Made by a program: the position numbers and the translations under genes. The notes below the pieces were generated by a model that worked only from the letters and a program-made list of their open reading frames with translations, did no database searches and was not told the DNA's origin. A stretch of DNA of 39,550 nucleotides from Nanohaloarchaea archaeon B1-Br10_U2g1 (GTDB lineage: Archaea; Nanohalarchaeota; Nanosalinia; Nanosalinales; Nanosalinaceae): the NCBI GenBank assembly GCA_001563875.1, contig LKMN01000004.1, forward strand, positions 1 through 39,550, written 5' to 3'. Below, piece by piece: positions 15,279 to 23,346 of the stretch. Each line of letters starts with the position of its first letter. Within the stretch, counting starts at the first letter, position 1.

Positions 15279-15763
15279 GCTTGTTTTTCCACCTTTTCGA
15301 TAATATCTCCTATGTCGTGTTTATCTCTATCGAAGAGGAGTCCAGGAATATCTACTCTTTCAAGCTCTTCTTCAGAGTCGTCGACTAAGAAGTCTATATC
15401 AACCGTGTCTTTGGACTGGTCATGGACTATGTAGACTCCATCTACATACTCTATAGCCCTAGATCTCTCTATTTTCATGTTTTGGAACCTTTTGTCTCCT
15501 CGAGAGACTATTATTGTGTTTACGTTGTCGGGCAGTCTCTCTAGTTTCTCTATGTCAGGATAGAGAAATTTTTCAGCATTATCTAGTACTCTATATATTT
15601 TTTCTGGACTCACTCCAAGTATCTCAGCATGTCTCTCAGGCTTGTAGACTTTTTTATTGGCTTCAGAATATGTCTCTCCAAAACCTTCTACCTCTTCAAG
15701 TAGATACTTCTTAAACCCGTCTGTATCGAATAGTACTCTGTCAAAATCTATTCCAAGCTTCAA
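15275..15763 (-). CDS. HAD-superfamily phosphatase-like protein
   Basis: 162 residues with the HAD motif I DFD (MKLGIDFDRVLFDTD; nucleophile D6 and D8), motif II-like Ser in TIIVSRGDKRF (about 85-95), and an acidic motif IV LVDDSEEEL (about 126-134). A helical cap lies at about 16-65. Likely removes phosphate from a small molecule. Its position, overlapping both the nucleotidyltransferase and the mutase genes by 4 bp, suggests a sugar-phosphate substrate (inference). Confidence 0.8.
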   Translation of the reverse strand: MKLGIDFDRVLFDTDGFKKYLLEEVEGFGETYSEANKKVYKPERHAEILGVSPEKIYRVLDNAEKFLYPDIEKLERLPDNVNTIIVSRGDKRFQNMKIERSRAIEYVDGVYIVHDQSKDTVDIDFLVDDSEEELERVDIPGLLFDRDKHDIGDIIEKVEKQA

Positions 15764-16956
15764 CTGATTTCACCGTTCTTGAGTACCGAGTTATCCGGCA
15801 GATTCTTCTCTACCTTCTCGTTACAGTCAGTAACAGCTCCAAGACCTACCTTTCTACCCGGCTTAACAGATGTGTTAACACCTAACTTTGTGTTGGAGCC
15901 TATTATACCGCCCAGCTTTTTCCTACCTGTGTCAATCAAATCATTCTTTACCTCCATTTTAACAGGCTTACCGTCGTTTCTCAGGTTTGCGGTCTTAGCT
16001 CCGGCTCCAAAGTTAACATTCTGTCCGATGTAAGAGTCGCCAACGTAGTTGAAGTGAGGTAGCTGTGTCTCTTCTCTTACTACCGAGTTTTTAACCTCGG
16101 AACACCCAACCTTTACGTTTTCTTCAAGAACTGTGTTCTCTCTGATGTGGGCGTTCGGACCTACTTTACAACCTGTCTTTATTATAGCAGGGCCTTCAAT
16201 AATCGTGTTCTCTTTGATTTCAGCGCCTTTCTCTATCTTTACGTCTCCCTTTATTGTGGCTGAAGGATCTATTTCTCCCTTGATATCTTTTTCTGAGTCT
16301 ATTAGTTCCTGGTTAGCGTTGATTAGCTGCCAGGGATAACTGCAGGGGATCCATCTGTCTGCCACAACGTACTCGAGATCTCTCTTTTCTATGTAATCTG
16401 TTAAGGCGTCTGTTATCTCAAGTTCTCCTCTTTCAGACTTTCTAACTTCTTCGAGTAAAGGGAAAAAGTCTTCATCTACTAGGAAACATCCCGTGTTCAC
16501 AAGGTTTGAAGGAGGATTTTCTGGTTTCTCAACTATTCTGTTTACGGTTCCTTGTTCGGTATCCAAAACTCCGTATCTCTCAGGTCTGCTGGACTCTGAT
16601 ACTAGAACACCGGCATCCTTCTTTATCAGATCTCTTATAGAGTTTCCGTATATATCGTCTCCGTTTAATATAAGCGCTCTATTATTGACCAGTGAAGATG
16701 CTTGGAAGGCTGCATCTGCGGTACCTTTCGGCTCTTCTTGCTCAACCACTCTCACATCTGTGTCGTTGAAGTACTCTCTGAAGTCTCGAATTCTGTAGCC
16801 CGCAACAACTATTATCTCTTCTACGAAATCGTCAAGAATATCTATGTTGTGCTGTATAATCGGCTTTCCTGCTACAGGTATCAAGGGTTTAGGAGTGTCT
16901 TCGGTTAAGGGCTTCATACGTGTTCCTCTACCGGCCGCTAGAATTACTGCTTTCAA
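15760..16956 (-). CDS. Bifunctional sugar-1-phosphate nucleotidyltransferase / acetyltransferase-like
   Basis: 398 residues. N-terminal nucleotidyltransferase domain (1-225) with an intact signature: G9-R-G-T-R13-M and P-K23-P-L-I-P-V-A-G-K-P, then LNGDDIYG for the metal Asp and LVNTGCF. The C-terminal 160 residues are hexapeptide repeats of a left-handed beta-helix ending in FNYVGDSYIGQNVNFGAG, TANLRNDGKPV and GGIIGSNTKLGVNTSVKPGR, the arrangement of archaeal GlmU-like enzymes that make UDP-GlcNAc or dTDP/UDP-hexoses. Product unknown. The gene starts 6 bp after its paralogue and overlaps the HAD gene. Confidence 0.9.
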   Translation of the reverse strand: MKAVILAAGRGTRMKPLTEDTPKPLIPVAGKPIIQHNIDILDDFVEEIIVVAGYRIRDFREYFNDTDVRVVEQEEPKGTADAAFQASSLVNNRALILNGDDIYGNSIRDLIKKDAGVLVSESSRPERYGVLDTEQGTVNRIVEKPENPPSNLVNTGCFLVDEDFFPLLEEVRKSERGELEITDALTDYIEKRDLEYVVADRWIPCSYPWQLINANQELIDSEKDIKGEIDPSATIKGDVKIEKGAEIKENTIIEGPAIIKTGCKVGPNAHIRENTVLEENVKVGCSEVKNSVVREETQLPHFNYVGDSYIGQNVNFGAGAKTANLRNDGKPVKMEVKNDLIDTGRKKLGGIIGSNTKLGVNTSVKPGRKVGLGAVTDCNEKVEKNLPDNSVLKNGEIS

Positions 16957-16962
16957 CTCTTA

Positions 16963-18066
16963 TCACTTACTAAGCTCTGATAAATCGGTTCTGGCATCAG
17001 GCACAAATTTTACGCCGTAAACCGAGTTGTTCATCTCTATAAAGCTTCTAGGCCCTATATAGGATTCCCTTATAGAAGTGTTGGATTTTATATCGGTTTT
17101 TTCCGCGATTATAGAGTTTTCTATATGTACTGAAGGATCAACTATATTTCTCTCAAAAAGCAGAGTGGATTCTATGTCACATGATCGAAGCTGCGAGTTT
17201 TTATTGACTGTTGTGTCCTTCAAAGTCGTGTTGGGGCCTATAACGCTGTTCTCGCCGATGAAGACTTTACCTTCTAGAACTGTTCCTGGTTTGACTTCTG
17301 CTCCTGAGGAGATGATCGCCTCTCCAAGAATTTCTACGTTTTCATGTAGTTCTGCATCGTCTTCTACCATTGTCTCCTTTACTATGTATTCTCTCTTTGT
17401 TTTGTCTGCTTCCCAAAGTTTTCTTACGGTCCCTATGTCTATCCAGTAGTCATCAGCTAGTTCGAAATGCACGTCTTCCTCCTGTATCAGCTTCTGTACG
17501 ACCTCTGTCAGGTCTTTCTCTTCCTCTCCCATTTCCTCAAGCACGTTGAATATATCAGGGCTGAAGCCGTAGATACCTGTGTTTACAAGTGTGTTCTCAG
17601 GCTCCTCCGGTTTCTCGGTTAGTCTGTCCACCTTGTCGTTTGTAATGCTTATTACGCCGAACTTCTCTGGTTTGTCTTCTGTTGTGGCCATAAGAGTTGC
17701 GGAAGAACTAGAGTCTTTGTGTTTCTTGATAAGCCTGCTTATGTCGTTCTTAGAGATTACTACGTCACCATTCAAAACCATGAAGTCCTCATCTATAAAG
17801 CTACACTCTTCCAGTGCGGCTCCTGTACCGTTCAAATTCTCTTGTCTCACGGTATTGACGTTGGTATAGTTATCAAACTCTTGTTTAAACATTTCTTCAA
17901 GATGGTTGGTCACAATGTATATATCTTTGACCCCTTCTTCCTGTAAATCTTTTATAACGTGTTTTATCAGCGGTTTACCTGCTACAGGTATAAGAGCAGT
18001 GGGTTTAGACTCAGTAAAAGGATATAATGACTCTTCCTTTGCAGCACACAGTATTACCGCTTTCAT
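16963..18066 (-). CDS. Nucleotidyltransferase paralogue with a degraded catalytic signature
   Basis: 367 residues, same two-domain plan as the downstream gene (nucleotidyltransferase, then left-handed beta-helix repeats). It aligns without gaps to its neighbour over the first 31 residues, but G9-R-G-T-R13-M has become A-K-E-E-S-L and the catalytic Lys of P-K23-P is Thr (KPTALIPVAGKP). The metal-binding LNGD and the LVNTGIYGF block remain. The C-terminal end lacks the TANLRNDGKP acetyltransferase block. I infer a regulatory or structural partner of the active enzyme, in the manner of the GMPPA-GMPPB pair, rather than an active transferase. It is 12 bp from the Gfo/Idh/MocA-like gene. Confidence 0.85.
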   Translation of the reverse strand: MKAVILCAAKEESLYPFTESKPTALIPVAGKPLIKHVIKDLQEEGVKDIYIVTNHLEEMFKQEFDNYTNVNTVRQENLNGTGAALEECSFIDEDFMVLNGDVVISKNDISRLIKKHKDSSSSATLMATTEDKPEKFGVISITNDKVDRLTEKPEEPENTLVNTGIYGFSPDIFNVLEEMGEEEKDLTEVVQKLIQEEDVHFELADDYWIDIGTVRKLWEADKTKREYIVKETMVEDDAELHENVEILGEAIISSGAEVKPGTVLEGKVFIGENSVIGPNTTLKDTTVNKNSQLRSCDIESTLLFERNIVDPSVHIENSIIAEKTDIKSNTSIRESYIGPRSFIEMNNSVYGVKFVPDARTDLSELSK

Positions 18067-18078
18067 TCTTCTATCATC

Positions 18079-19341
18079 TCAGCTTGGTATAAACTCAGTT
18101 TCCTTAGTTTCAAGAACCTTTCTATCTTCTACAGTCAACGAATCGAATACTTCAAGGCCTTTGTCAAGCTCCTCGAGGAACTCTCCACCAGACACCGATT
18201 CCTTAACATCGAATATAGAGTTCATGAAGACATCTATATCCTCAGATATGTTTTGGTCTACATTCTCTTCAGCAGCTGTGACAACTGCCTTTCGGAGAAC
18301 TCTATAGAGCTGGTCATGTAGGTAGTAGTCTGTCTCTATCTCTTCTCCAGTTTCAAGATCGTAGAGTTTCTTGTTCAGCATATCGCCTAAAACTCTTCTA
18401 CTTCCTTCTAGAATGAAGAAACGTGCTTCCTCTTTAACATAGGCGGTCTCATCTATTTCAGAGTACTTTCGGCTGAACGGTCTATGTCCGGTTATTTCTC
18501 TAATCTCTTTCGCCTTCTGCAGACAGTTATTGCTTAGGCCCATCCAGCCTGTGTTCAGCTCTATCTCTACATCTCTGCTCTTGAGATGCGCGCTTGTTTG
18601 ACCTGTAGCGGTTTCATAGTTAATATCTTGTTCATACCCGCCGTCAATTGAAAGCAGTTTTTCAGAGTTGGGTCTCCAAGGCACGAAATACTTCGTCTCT
18701 GCTTCTTCAAGCTCTAGATCAGGTTCTTGACCTGCGCTCTTAAGTATGTCTAATATGTAGACTTCGTTAGTCATTTTGTCAAGTATATCTCCGCCTTTAA
18801 CTCCGTGTCTGCCTACAGGATCTAGCATTTTTTCAATTCCTACACTGCTCTCTCTAAACACTTCTATACGTTCTATAGTTTGGTTTTCAATTATCTCAAT
18901 GGTTTTCTTAACGACAGGGTTTTCTCTTTCTATGAAATCAGTTTTCCACATCGCATTGTTTCTCTCTGCCAGCCTCTTCTCCTTTAGATGTTGCTCTCTT
19001 TTCATAGAAGGAGGCTTCTCTGCGGTGTGGAAGAAGCCGTACCTCATGGACCGGTAAATGTTCTCTGCATGCTCATCTGAAGGACCGGTATCGTATACCA
19101 TCACAGGGTTTTCTGTATCTCCTGCTCTCTGGTACATCAAATCTATGTTTTCAAAAGTCTCGATGCTGATGTCTTGAGATTCTGCAAACTTTTCAGCTCT
19201 TTCAAGTCTCTTCGGATCTGTATCACAGACGGCCTTGAGCCTTACATCAACATCTCCAAAATGTTTGTGGAGTTCAATAAGTCTTTCGAAACCGTAACGA
19301 CCAAAACTTCCAAGACCTATATGATAAACCTCCAGTTTCAC
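18079..19341 (-). CDS. Gfo/Idh/MocA family oxidoreductase-like protein
   Basis: 420 residues, the first gene of the sugar operon. Rossmann fold start IGLGSFGRYG (8-17) for NAD(P), then AVCDTDPKRLERAEKF (37-52), DTGPSDEHAENIYRSM (84-99), and E108-K-P with the conserved lysine of the family (TAEKPPS). The C-terminal half has a beta-sheet region (about 230-270) and a long helical tail of about 100 residues not typical of the family. Likely oxidises or epimerises a (nucleotide) sugar; substrate unknown. The strand-opposite gene at 19435 leaves a 93-bp divergent promoter region. Confidence 0.8.
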   Translation of the reverse strand: MKLEVYHIGLGSFGRYGFERLIELHKHFGDVDVRLKAVCDTDPKRLERAEKFAESQDISIETFENIDLMYQRAGDTENPVMVYDTGPSDEHAENIYRSMRYGFFHTAEKPPSMKREQHLKEKRLAERNNAMWKTDFIERENPVVKKTIEIIENQTIERIEVFRESSVGIEKMLDPVGRHGVKGGDILDKMTNEVYILDILKSAGQEPDLELEEAETKYFVPWRPNSEKLLSIDGGYEQDINYETATGQTSAHLKSRDVEIELNTGWMGLSNNCLQKAKEIREITGHRPFSRKYSEIDETAYVKEEARFFILEGSRRVLGDMLNKKLYDLETGEEIETDYYLHDQLYRVLRKAVVTAAEENVDQNISEDIDVFMNSIFDVKESVSGGEFLEELDKGLEVFDSLTVEDRKVLETKETEFIPS

Positions 19342-19390
19342 ATTTTTTACTTGTCTACCGTGGTTTAAAACACCGGACCATTACACTGGA

Positions 19391-19400
19391 CTATATAAAC
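19391..19400 (+). promoter_or_regulatory. TATA box of the RHH-like gene
   Basis: CTATATAAAC lies about 40 nt before ATG 19435, leaving a short leader that contains AGGAG at 19425-19429, five bases before the ATG. This gene therefore uses a Shine-Dalgarno leader. Confidence 0.55.
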
Positions 19401-19434
19401 ACTGTTTATGTCAACGTTCTAAATAGGAGCCTAT

Positions 19435-20043
19435 ATGGTGGATGAAGATGACTACGGAGATATAGATGTCGAACTCCCTGAAAACATGGTTTACAAGCTT
19501 GGTAGGCTGGAAAAAGAAGGCTATGTAGATGATATGGGAGAGGTTGTAGAAGCCGCACTGAGTTATAGAGAGCCTTCAGAAGGGTTCAGTATAGATCCGT
19601 CTATCAAGCACAGGCTCTCGGAACTTAACTTCATAGAAGAAAAGGTTGCAGAAGACAGATCTATGAGAGAAAATCCTGCTGTTGAGATGTTTGCAGACAA
19701 CACTTACTACACTCAGAAGTTCGCCAGATTATCGGTTGATGAAGACTTTCAGAGAAGAAAGGAGCTGGAAAGCAAAGGACTGGATGAAGATGTAATCGAA
19801 GAGAAACTCTGGAGAAGAGATATCGAACAACAGCTAGCTCTGATTGACAATGCAGTAAGTTATTATGGGGAAGACAGTATCCGTAACGATGAGAAAGGTT
19901 TCACAGTTGGCACCATAGGATTCATGGAGAAGTTCCGTGCTTTCGCCCAGTATCAGGGTCTTCGAAATATCGATGAAGAGCTGGAAGATTTCCTAGACAG
20001 ATACTTTTCTGGCGGAGAACTGCGTGAAGACATCGATCTTTAG
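19435..20043 (+). CDS. Unknown protein with ribbon-helix-helix-like N-terminus
   Basis: 202 residues, very acidic. Residues 9-45 (IDVELPENMVYKLGRLEKEG then DDMGEVVEAALSY) have the strand-helix-helix pattern of ribbon-helix-helix DNA-binding or antitoxin-like proteins. The remaining 155 residues are helical, with DNTYYTQKFARLSVDEDFQR and TIGFMEKFRAFAQYQGLRN, and are not recognisable. No toxin gene is adjacent, so an antitoxin role has no support. It begins with a clear TATA and Shine-Dalgarno (see 19391) and is followed 52 bp later by rpl10e. Confidence 0.55.
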   Translation: MVDEDDYGDIDVELPENMVYKLGRLEKEGYVDDMGEVVEAALSYREPSEGFSIDPSIKHRLSELNFIEEKVAEDRSMRENPAVEMFADNTYYTQKFARLSVDEDFQRRKELESKGLDEDVIEEKLWRRDIEQQLALIDNAVSYYGEDSIRNDEKGFTVGTIGFMEKFRAFAQYQGLRNIDEELEDFLDRYFSGGELREDIDL

Positions 20044-20050
20044 CCTACCC

Positions 20051-20061
20051 TATATAAAATT
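20051..20061 (+). promoter_or_regulatory. TATA box of rpl10e
   Basis: TATATAAAATT lies 35-45 nt before ATG 20096; GAGGT at 20083-20087 sits eight bases before the ATG as ribosome-binding site. Confidence 0.6.
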
Positions 20062-20095
20062 TAAGTTACAGCGTCTACTTTAGAGGTTTTCAAAA

Positions 20096-20617
20096 ATGGG
20101 AGATCGTCCAGCAAGAATATACAGAGAACAACCAGGTCAGCCCTACACAAGACAGTCACAGAGAAAAAACGATAACTACATTAAAGGGGCTCCTGCACCA
20201 AGAATAACACGTTATGAACAAGGAGTACAAGATGAAGAGTTTGAGACATCAGTGGTTCTAAAGGCTGGAGAGGACTGCTCTATCAGAAGCGAAGCACTGG
20301 AGTCAGGACGTATCGCAGCAAACTCATACTTAAGTAAAGTTCTAGATCCTGAAGAAGACTACTTCCTAAAGATATATCCTTATCCGCACCATGTCCTAAG
20401 ATATCACCCATTAGCAGGTGTAGCACAGGCAGACCGTTACTATGAAGGTATGCGTAAACCTTTCGGAAGGCCTATTGGAAGAGCATCTCTTGTAGACGAA
20501 GAACAAGTTATCTACAGAGTAAGAGTTGATGAAGGAGATGTTCAAGAAGCCAAGAAGGCGCTTGAAAGAGCCAACCACAAGATGCCAATAAGCTGTGACG
20601 TGTTAATCGACGAGTAG
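20096..20617 (+). CDS. rpl10e: Large-subunit ribosomal protein L10e (uL16)
   Basis: 173 residues, the normal archaeal length. L10e (bacterial L16) lies by the peptidyl-transferase and tRNA A/P sites. The N-terminal RPARIYREQPGQPYTRQSQR and IKGAPAPRITRYEQG match the family start; FLKIYPYPHHVLRYHPLAG and YYEGMRKPFGRPIGRASLV form the conserved core. The protein is more acidic than bacterial L16, in keeping with a halophile. It stands with its own TATA and RBS rather than in a ribosomal operon. Confidence 0.97.
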   Translation: MGDRPARIYREQPGQPYTRQSQRKNDNYIKGAPAPRITRYEQGVQDEEFETSVVLKAGEDCSIRSEALESGRIAANSYLSKVLDPEEDYFLKIYPYPHHVLRYHPLAGVAQADRYYEGMRKPFGRPIGRASLVDEEQVIYRVRVDEGDVQEAKKALERANHKMPISCDVLIDE

Positions 20618-20658
20618 ATTCCGGTAATTATTAATTCCGGTAGTCCGCGAATCTATCT

Positions 20659-22161
20659 ATGGTTCAGTGGAAGGGAAAACTTGAAGGAGATGTAGGAAGT
20701 AAAGCAGAGAATCTTGAGAAACTTGAAGGGTTTAAAATACCTAACTTTTTTGTTATAACTCCTGAAGAATCTAGTAGACTTTTCAAAGGTGCGGAAACTG
20801 CTGAAGAAGTTCTGAACACGGGTTTGGAATCCAGAAAGAGAGAAGAGATTAAGAACGCATACAAAGAAATTGGGATGAGCTCCGAAGTTAGAACTGCTGC
20901 AGGAAAAGCCAAGAGCCTTGTAGGAGGTCAGAGAAACGGCCAAAAAGTATCTATACGTATCTCCGATCACGGTCAAGGAATGTATGAGTACCGTCTGAAT
21001 ATAGGATCTTCAGGGCTGTTCAATGCTTTGAAACAGGTAGCTGCATCATACTACAAAGAGAGAGACGGTCATCCGTCTATAATAGTACAGAAAATGGTGG
21101 AGCCTGATTATACAGGTGCTGTGGTGGCTGATTATTCTGATGGTTCGATAGTAGAAGTAGTTGAAGGTCTGGGACATTCTTTGGAGAGAGGAACTACTGA
21201 GCCATTTGTCTACTTATTCCAAAATAGTCTTGAAGATGTTCTCGTTCCTAAAGAACATCTTAAAATAACTAGAAACCCTATGAACGGAGAAAACAGACGT
21301 AAGAAACTTAGAAATCCTGGTAAACCGTTTTCGGAGCAGGAGATATCTAACTTCCATCAGAAAGTATTTGAGAACAATGCTAGCGTTAAGTTTGTCTACA
21401 AAAGAGGTAGCTTCTACATAGTGGATGCTTGGAGGCCTGAAGATAACGGTATAAGAAATATTATGGAGTTTGAGGGACTGAAAGTTTCTCCAGGAGATAT
21501 TTCGGGCGTTGTAGGTAAGAGTATAATCTACTCTGATTCAACACATAGTCCAGATGGTTACGAAAAAGTGCTTATAGCTGATAAAGGAGGATATACCTCA
21601 ACTGATGCACAAAAAGCTCGTAGAGATGGCAAAGCCGCTGTATTCAGTTACAAAGGAGATATAAATAGAGGTGAGACCGTTAACAAGAAGTCTGAGTATA
21701 GAGAGGAACCTAATAACCGAAGCGTTGAGAAAGAAGATTCTCGAACAGGTCTTACTGAAGCAGGTCTAACGACTGGTTCGGAAGTGCTTCCTCTAAATCC
21801 TTCTAGAGGGAGAGGTCTTTATACAGAACCGCCGTTTGGAGAAGGGTACCAGGTATCAAGAAGAGGAATACCCGAGGAGAACTATTTAGAAACGTGTTCT
21901 GACGTATTCCGTTTCCAAGGTGAGAAAGTGGTTCTGGACACTCGAAGAATAGATTCTGAGGCGGTAGAAAACGTGATTGAATATATAGATGCGGAGTTCA
22001 AGGCAGTCATCTTTGAACAGCCTGATCTTTCTGAAGTTCTGAAAGCAGTGGAGAACGGTTTTGAACTGTTTGTATCTGATAAGAGATCAGCCTCTGAACT
22101 AAGAGAGAAAGTGTTTAGGGCGGAGAAAAGGTTTATCATGGACAAACTGAGAGAGAACTAG
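20659..22161 (+). CDS. PEP synthase-like protein lacking the catalytic histidine
   Basis: 500 residues. Residues 10-240 resemble the PEP/pyruvate-binding (ATP-grasp) domain of PEP synthase and PPDK: GSKAENLEKLEGFKIPNFFVI, VSIRISDHGQG (in place of V-x-R-S-S), HPSIIVQKMVEPDYTGAVV. A central swivelling-like domain (about 270-330) carries GGYTSTDAQKARRDGKAAVF where active enzymes have GGxTSHAAIVAR; the phospho-histidine position is T315. The C-terminal TIM-barrel domain of about 300 residues is missing or replaced by about 130 unrelated residues. It cannot be an ordinary PEP synthase (about 750-800 residues). It starts 41 bp after rpl10e with a TATA-like element (about 20624-20637). Confidence 0.7.
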   Translation: MVQWKGKLEGDVGSKAENLEKLEGFKIPNFFVITPEESSRLFKGAETAEEVLNTGLESRKREEIKNAYKEIGMSSEVRTAAGKAKSLVGGQRNGQKVSIRISDHGQGMYEYRLNIGSSGLFNALKQVAASYYKERDGHPSIIVQKMVEPDYTGAVVADYSDGSIVEVVEGLGHSLERGTTEPFVYLFQNSLEDVLVPKEHLKITRNPMNGENRRKKLRNPGKPFSEQEISNFHQKVFENNASVKFVYKRGSFYIVDAWRPEDNGIRNIMEFEGLKVSPGDISGVVGKSIIYSDSTHSPDGYEKVLIADKGGYTSTDAQKARRDGKAAVFSYKGDINRGETVNKKSEYREEPNNRSVEKEDSRTGLTEAGLTTGSEVLPLNPSRGRGLYTEPPFGEGYQVSRRGIPEENYLETCSDVFRFQGEKVVLDTRRIDSEAVENVIEYIDAEFKAVIFEQPDLSEVLKAVENGFELFVSDKRSASELREKVFRAEKRFIMDKLREN

Positions 22162-22196
22162 AGCTTTAACACGTGGTCGTTCCTGTCACAAATATC

Positions 22197-22208
22197 TAAC
22201 TAAAAAAG
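22197..22208 (+). promoter_or_regulatory. TATA box deciding the start of dph2
   Basis: CTAACTAAAAAA-type element centred about 28 nt before ATG 22231. The frame is open from TTG 22210, but that start would sit on the element, so the leaderless ATG is preferred. Confidence 0.5.
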
Positions 22209-22230
22209 TTTGGCCCACAAAAAGTTCTTT

Positions 22231-23238
22231 ATGACAGAGCAAAAACAGGAACGAGAATCCTGGAACTATGAATCACTTGAAGAGATAATAGAAGCCATAA
22301 GAGACCAAGAACATGATTACGATACTATAGGGCTTCAGGGACCAGACGGTATAAAACCTAAAGTCATAGAGTACGCTAACCGTCTAAGAGAGGAAGGTTT
22401 CGAAACTGTTATTGTAGGAGCCTCAACATTCGGAGCCTGCGGCATAGCTGATGAGAAGGTAAAGAGGATGGGGGCAGATGCATTAATCCATATCGGACAT
22501 ACAAGGTTTTTACATCCGGAAAAGGCGGATATGAAGGACTACGACGTCTACTACCTGCCTTACAGAGAGGATAGGGAGATAATGCCTATACTTGAGGAAC
22601 ATTACGAAGAGATAGACAAAGACGAGAAAATTGGTCTAGTGGGTGTGACTCAGTACATGGACAGGGCTGAAGAAGCACGGGAGTTCTTAGAGAGTAAAGG
22701 TTATGATGTCGTAGAGGGAACCACGGGCCTAAGAACAACTGAGACAGGTCAGGTATTGGGCTGTGACGCAGGTGCAGCACACAACGTCTCACACAAAGTT
22801 GATGCATTTGTGTTCTTGGGAAGCGGACATTTCCATCCTTCACAGGTATCCGAAACCGGGAAGAAAGTGTATGTGGTTGATCCTTACCAAGAACATATCT
22901 GGATAGAGCCTCCAAACTCGCTAGAAGACGAGATGCAAGCAGAATACGCAAGAGTGATCAAACACAAAGACAAGAAGAAGTGGGGTATAGTAACTTCCAG
23001 CAAGAAAGGACAGAACTACATGATGGCTGTAGAGATAGCTAAGGAGAAACTTGAATCCTACGGCAAAGATGTGTATGTATTTGTTGAGGACAGGATATTC
23101 GAGTCGGACTACAAAGGTTATGGTATCGATATCTACGTTAACTGTGCTTGTCCAAGGATGACAAAAGACTGGAGAGACATGGCTTTTGTATCTCCAAAAG
23201 CATTAGAAGTACTTGATGAACTTGAGATAGAGCATTAG
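22231..23238 (+). CDS. dph2: Diphthamide biosynthesis enzyme Dph2
   Basis: 335 residues. Archaeal Dph2 is a homodimeric radical enzyme that transfers the 3-amino-3-carboxypropyl group of S-adenosylmethionine to a histidine of elongation factor 2, the first step of diphthamide. The three cluster cysteines are visible: C70 in STFGACGIAD, C178 in VLGCDAG, and C307 in VNCACPRM. They bind the noncanonical 4Fe-4S cluster. Three similar domains follow one another, as in the family. The start could be TTG 22210 (adds seven residues), but TATA position favours 22231. A hairpin follows the stop directly (23241-23286). Confidence 0.95.
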   Translation: MTEQKQERESWNYESLEEIIEAIRDQEHDYDTIGLQGPDGIKPKVIEYANRLREEGFETVIVGASTFGACGIADEKVKRMGADALIHIGHTRFLHPEKADMKDYDVYYLPYREDREIMPILEEHYEEIDKDEKIGLVGVTQYMDRAEEAREFLESKGYDVVEGTTGLRTTETGQVLGCDAGAAHNVSHKVDAFVFLGSGHFHPSQVSETGKKVYVVDPYQEHIWIEPPNSLEDEMQAEYARVIKHKDKKKWGIVTSSKKGQNYMMAVEIAKEKLESYGKDVYVFVEDRIFESDYKGYGIDIYVNCACPRMTKDWRDMAFVSPKALEVLDELEIEH

Positions 23239-23240
23239 CT

Positions 23241-23286
23241 CACAGCCTAGATCTGTCAAAATGGCAGGTTCTAGATAAAGGCTGTG
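23241..23286 (+). terminator. Nested hairpin after dph2
   Basis: Outer stem CACAGCC (23241-23247) with GGCTGTG (23280-23286); inner stems CTAGA (from 23247) with TCTAG (23270-23274) and CTGTC (23253-23257) with GGCAG (23263-23267, one G-U). It starts two bases after the dph2 stop. No T-run follows, so it may act as an mRNA 3'-end structure rather than a classical terminator. The rest of the gap to 23346 is empty. Confidence 0.5.
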
Positions 23287-23346
23287 GAGATACAATGCGG
23301 TTGGTCATCTATCTTTACGGATAAGAGAAGAAGGATTAGAACTTAT

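Noticed and set aside
19435-20043. Toxin-antitoxin pair based on the ribbon-helix-helix-like N-terminus
   Set aside because: No small toxin gene is adjacent; the next gene is rpl10e, and the 155-residue remainder is unlike an antitoxin tail.
20616-20640. Direct repeat ATTCCGGTA (two copies) between rpl10e and the next gene
   Set aside because: Only two 9-bp copies in an AT-rich spacer; not enough for an operator or att site claim.
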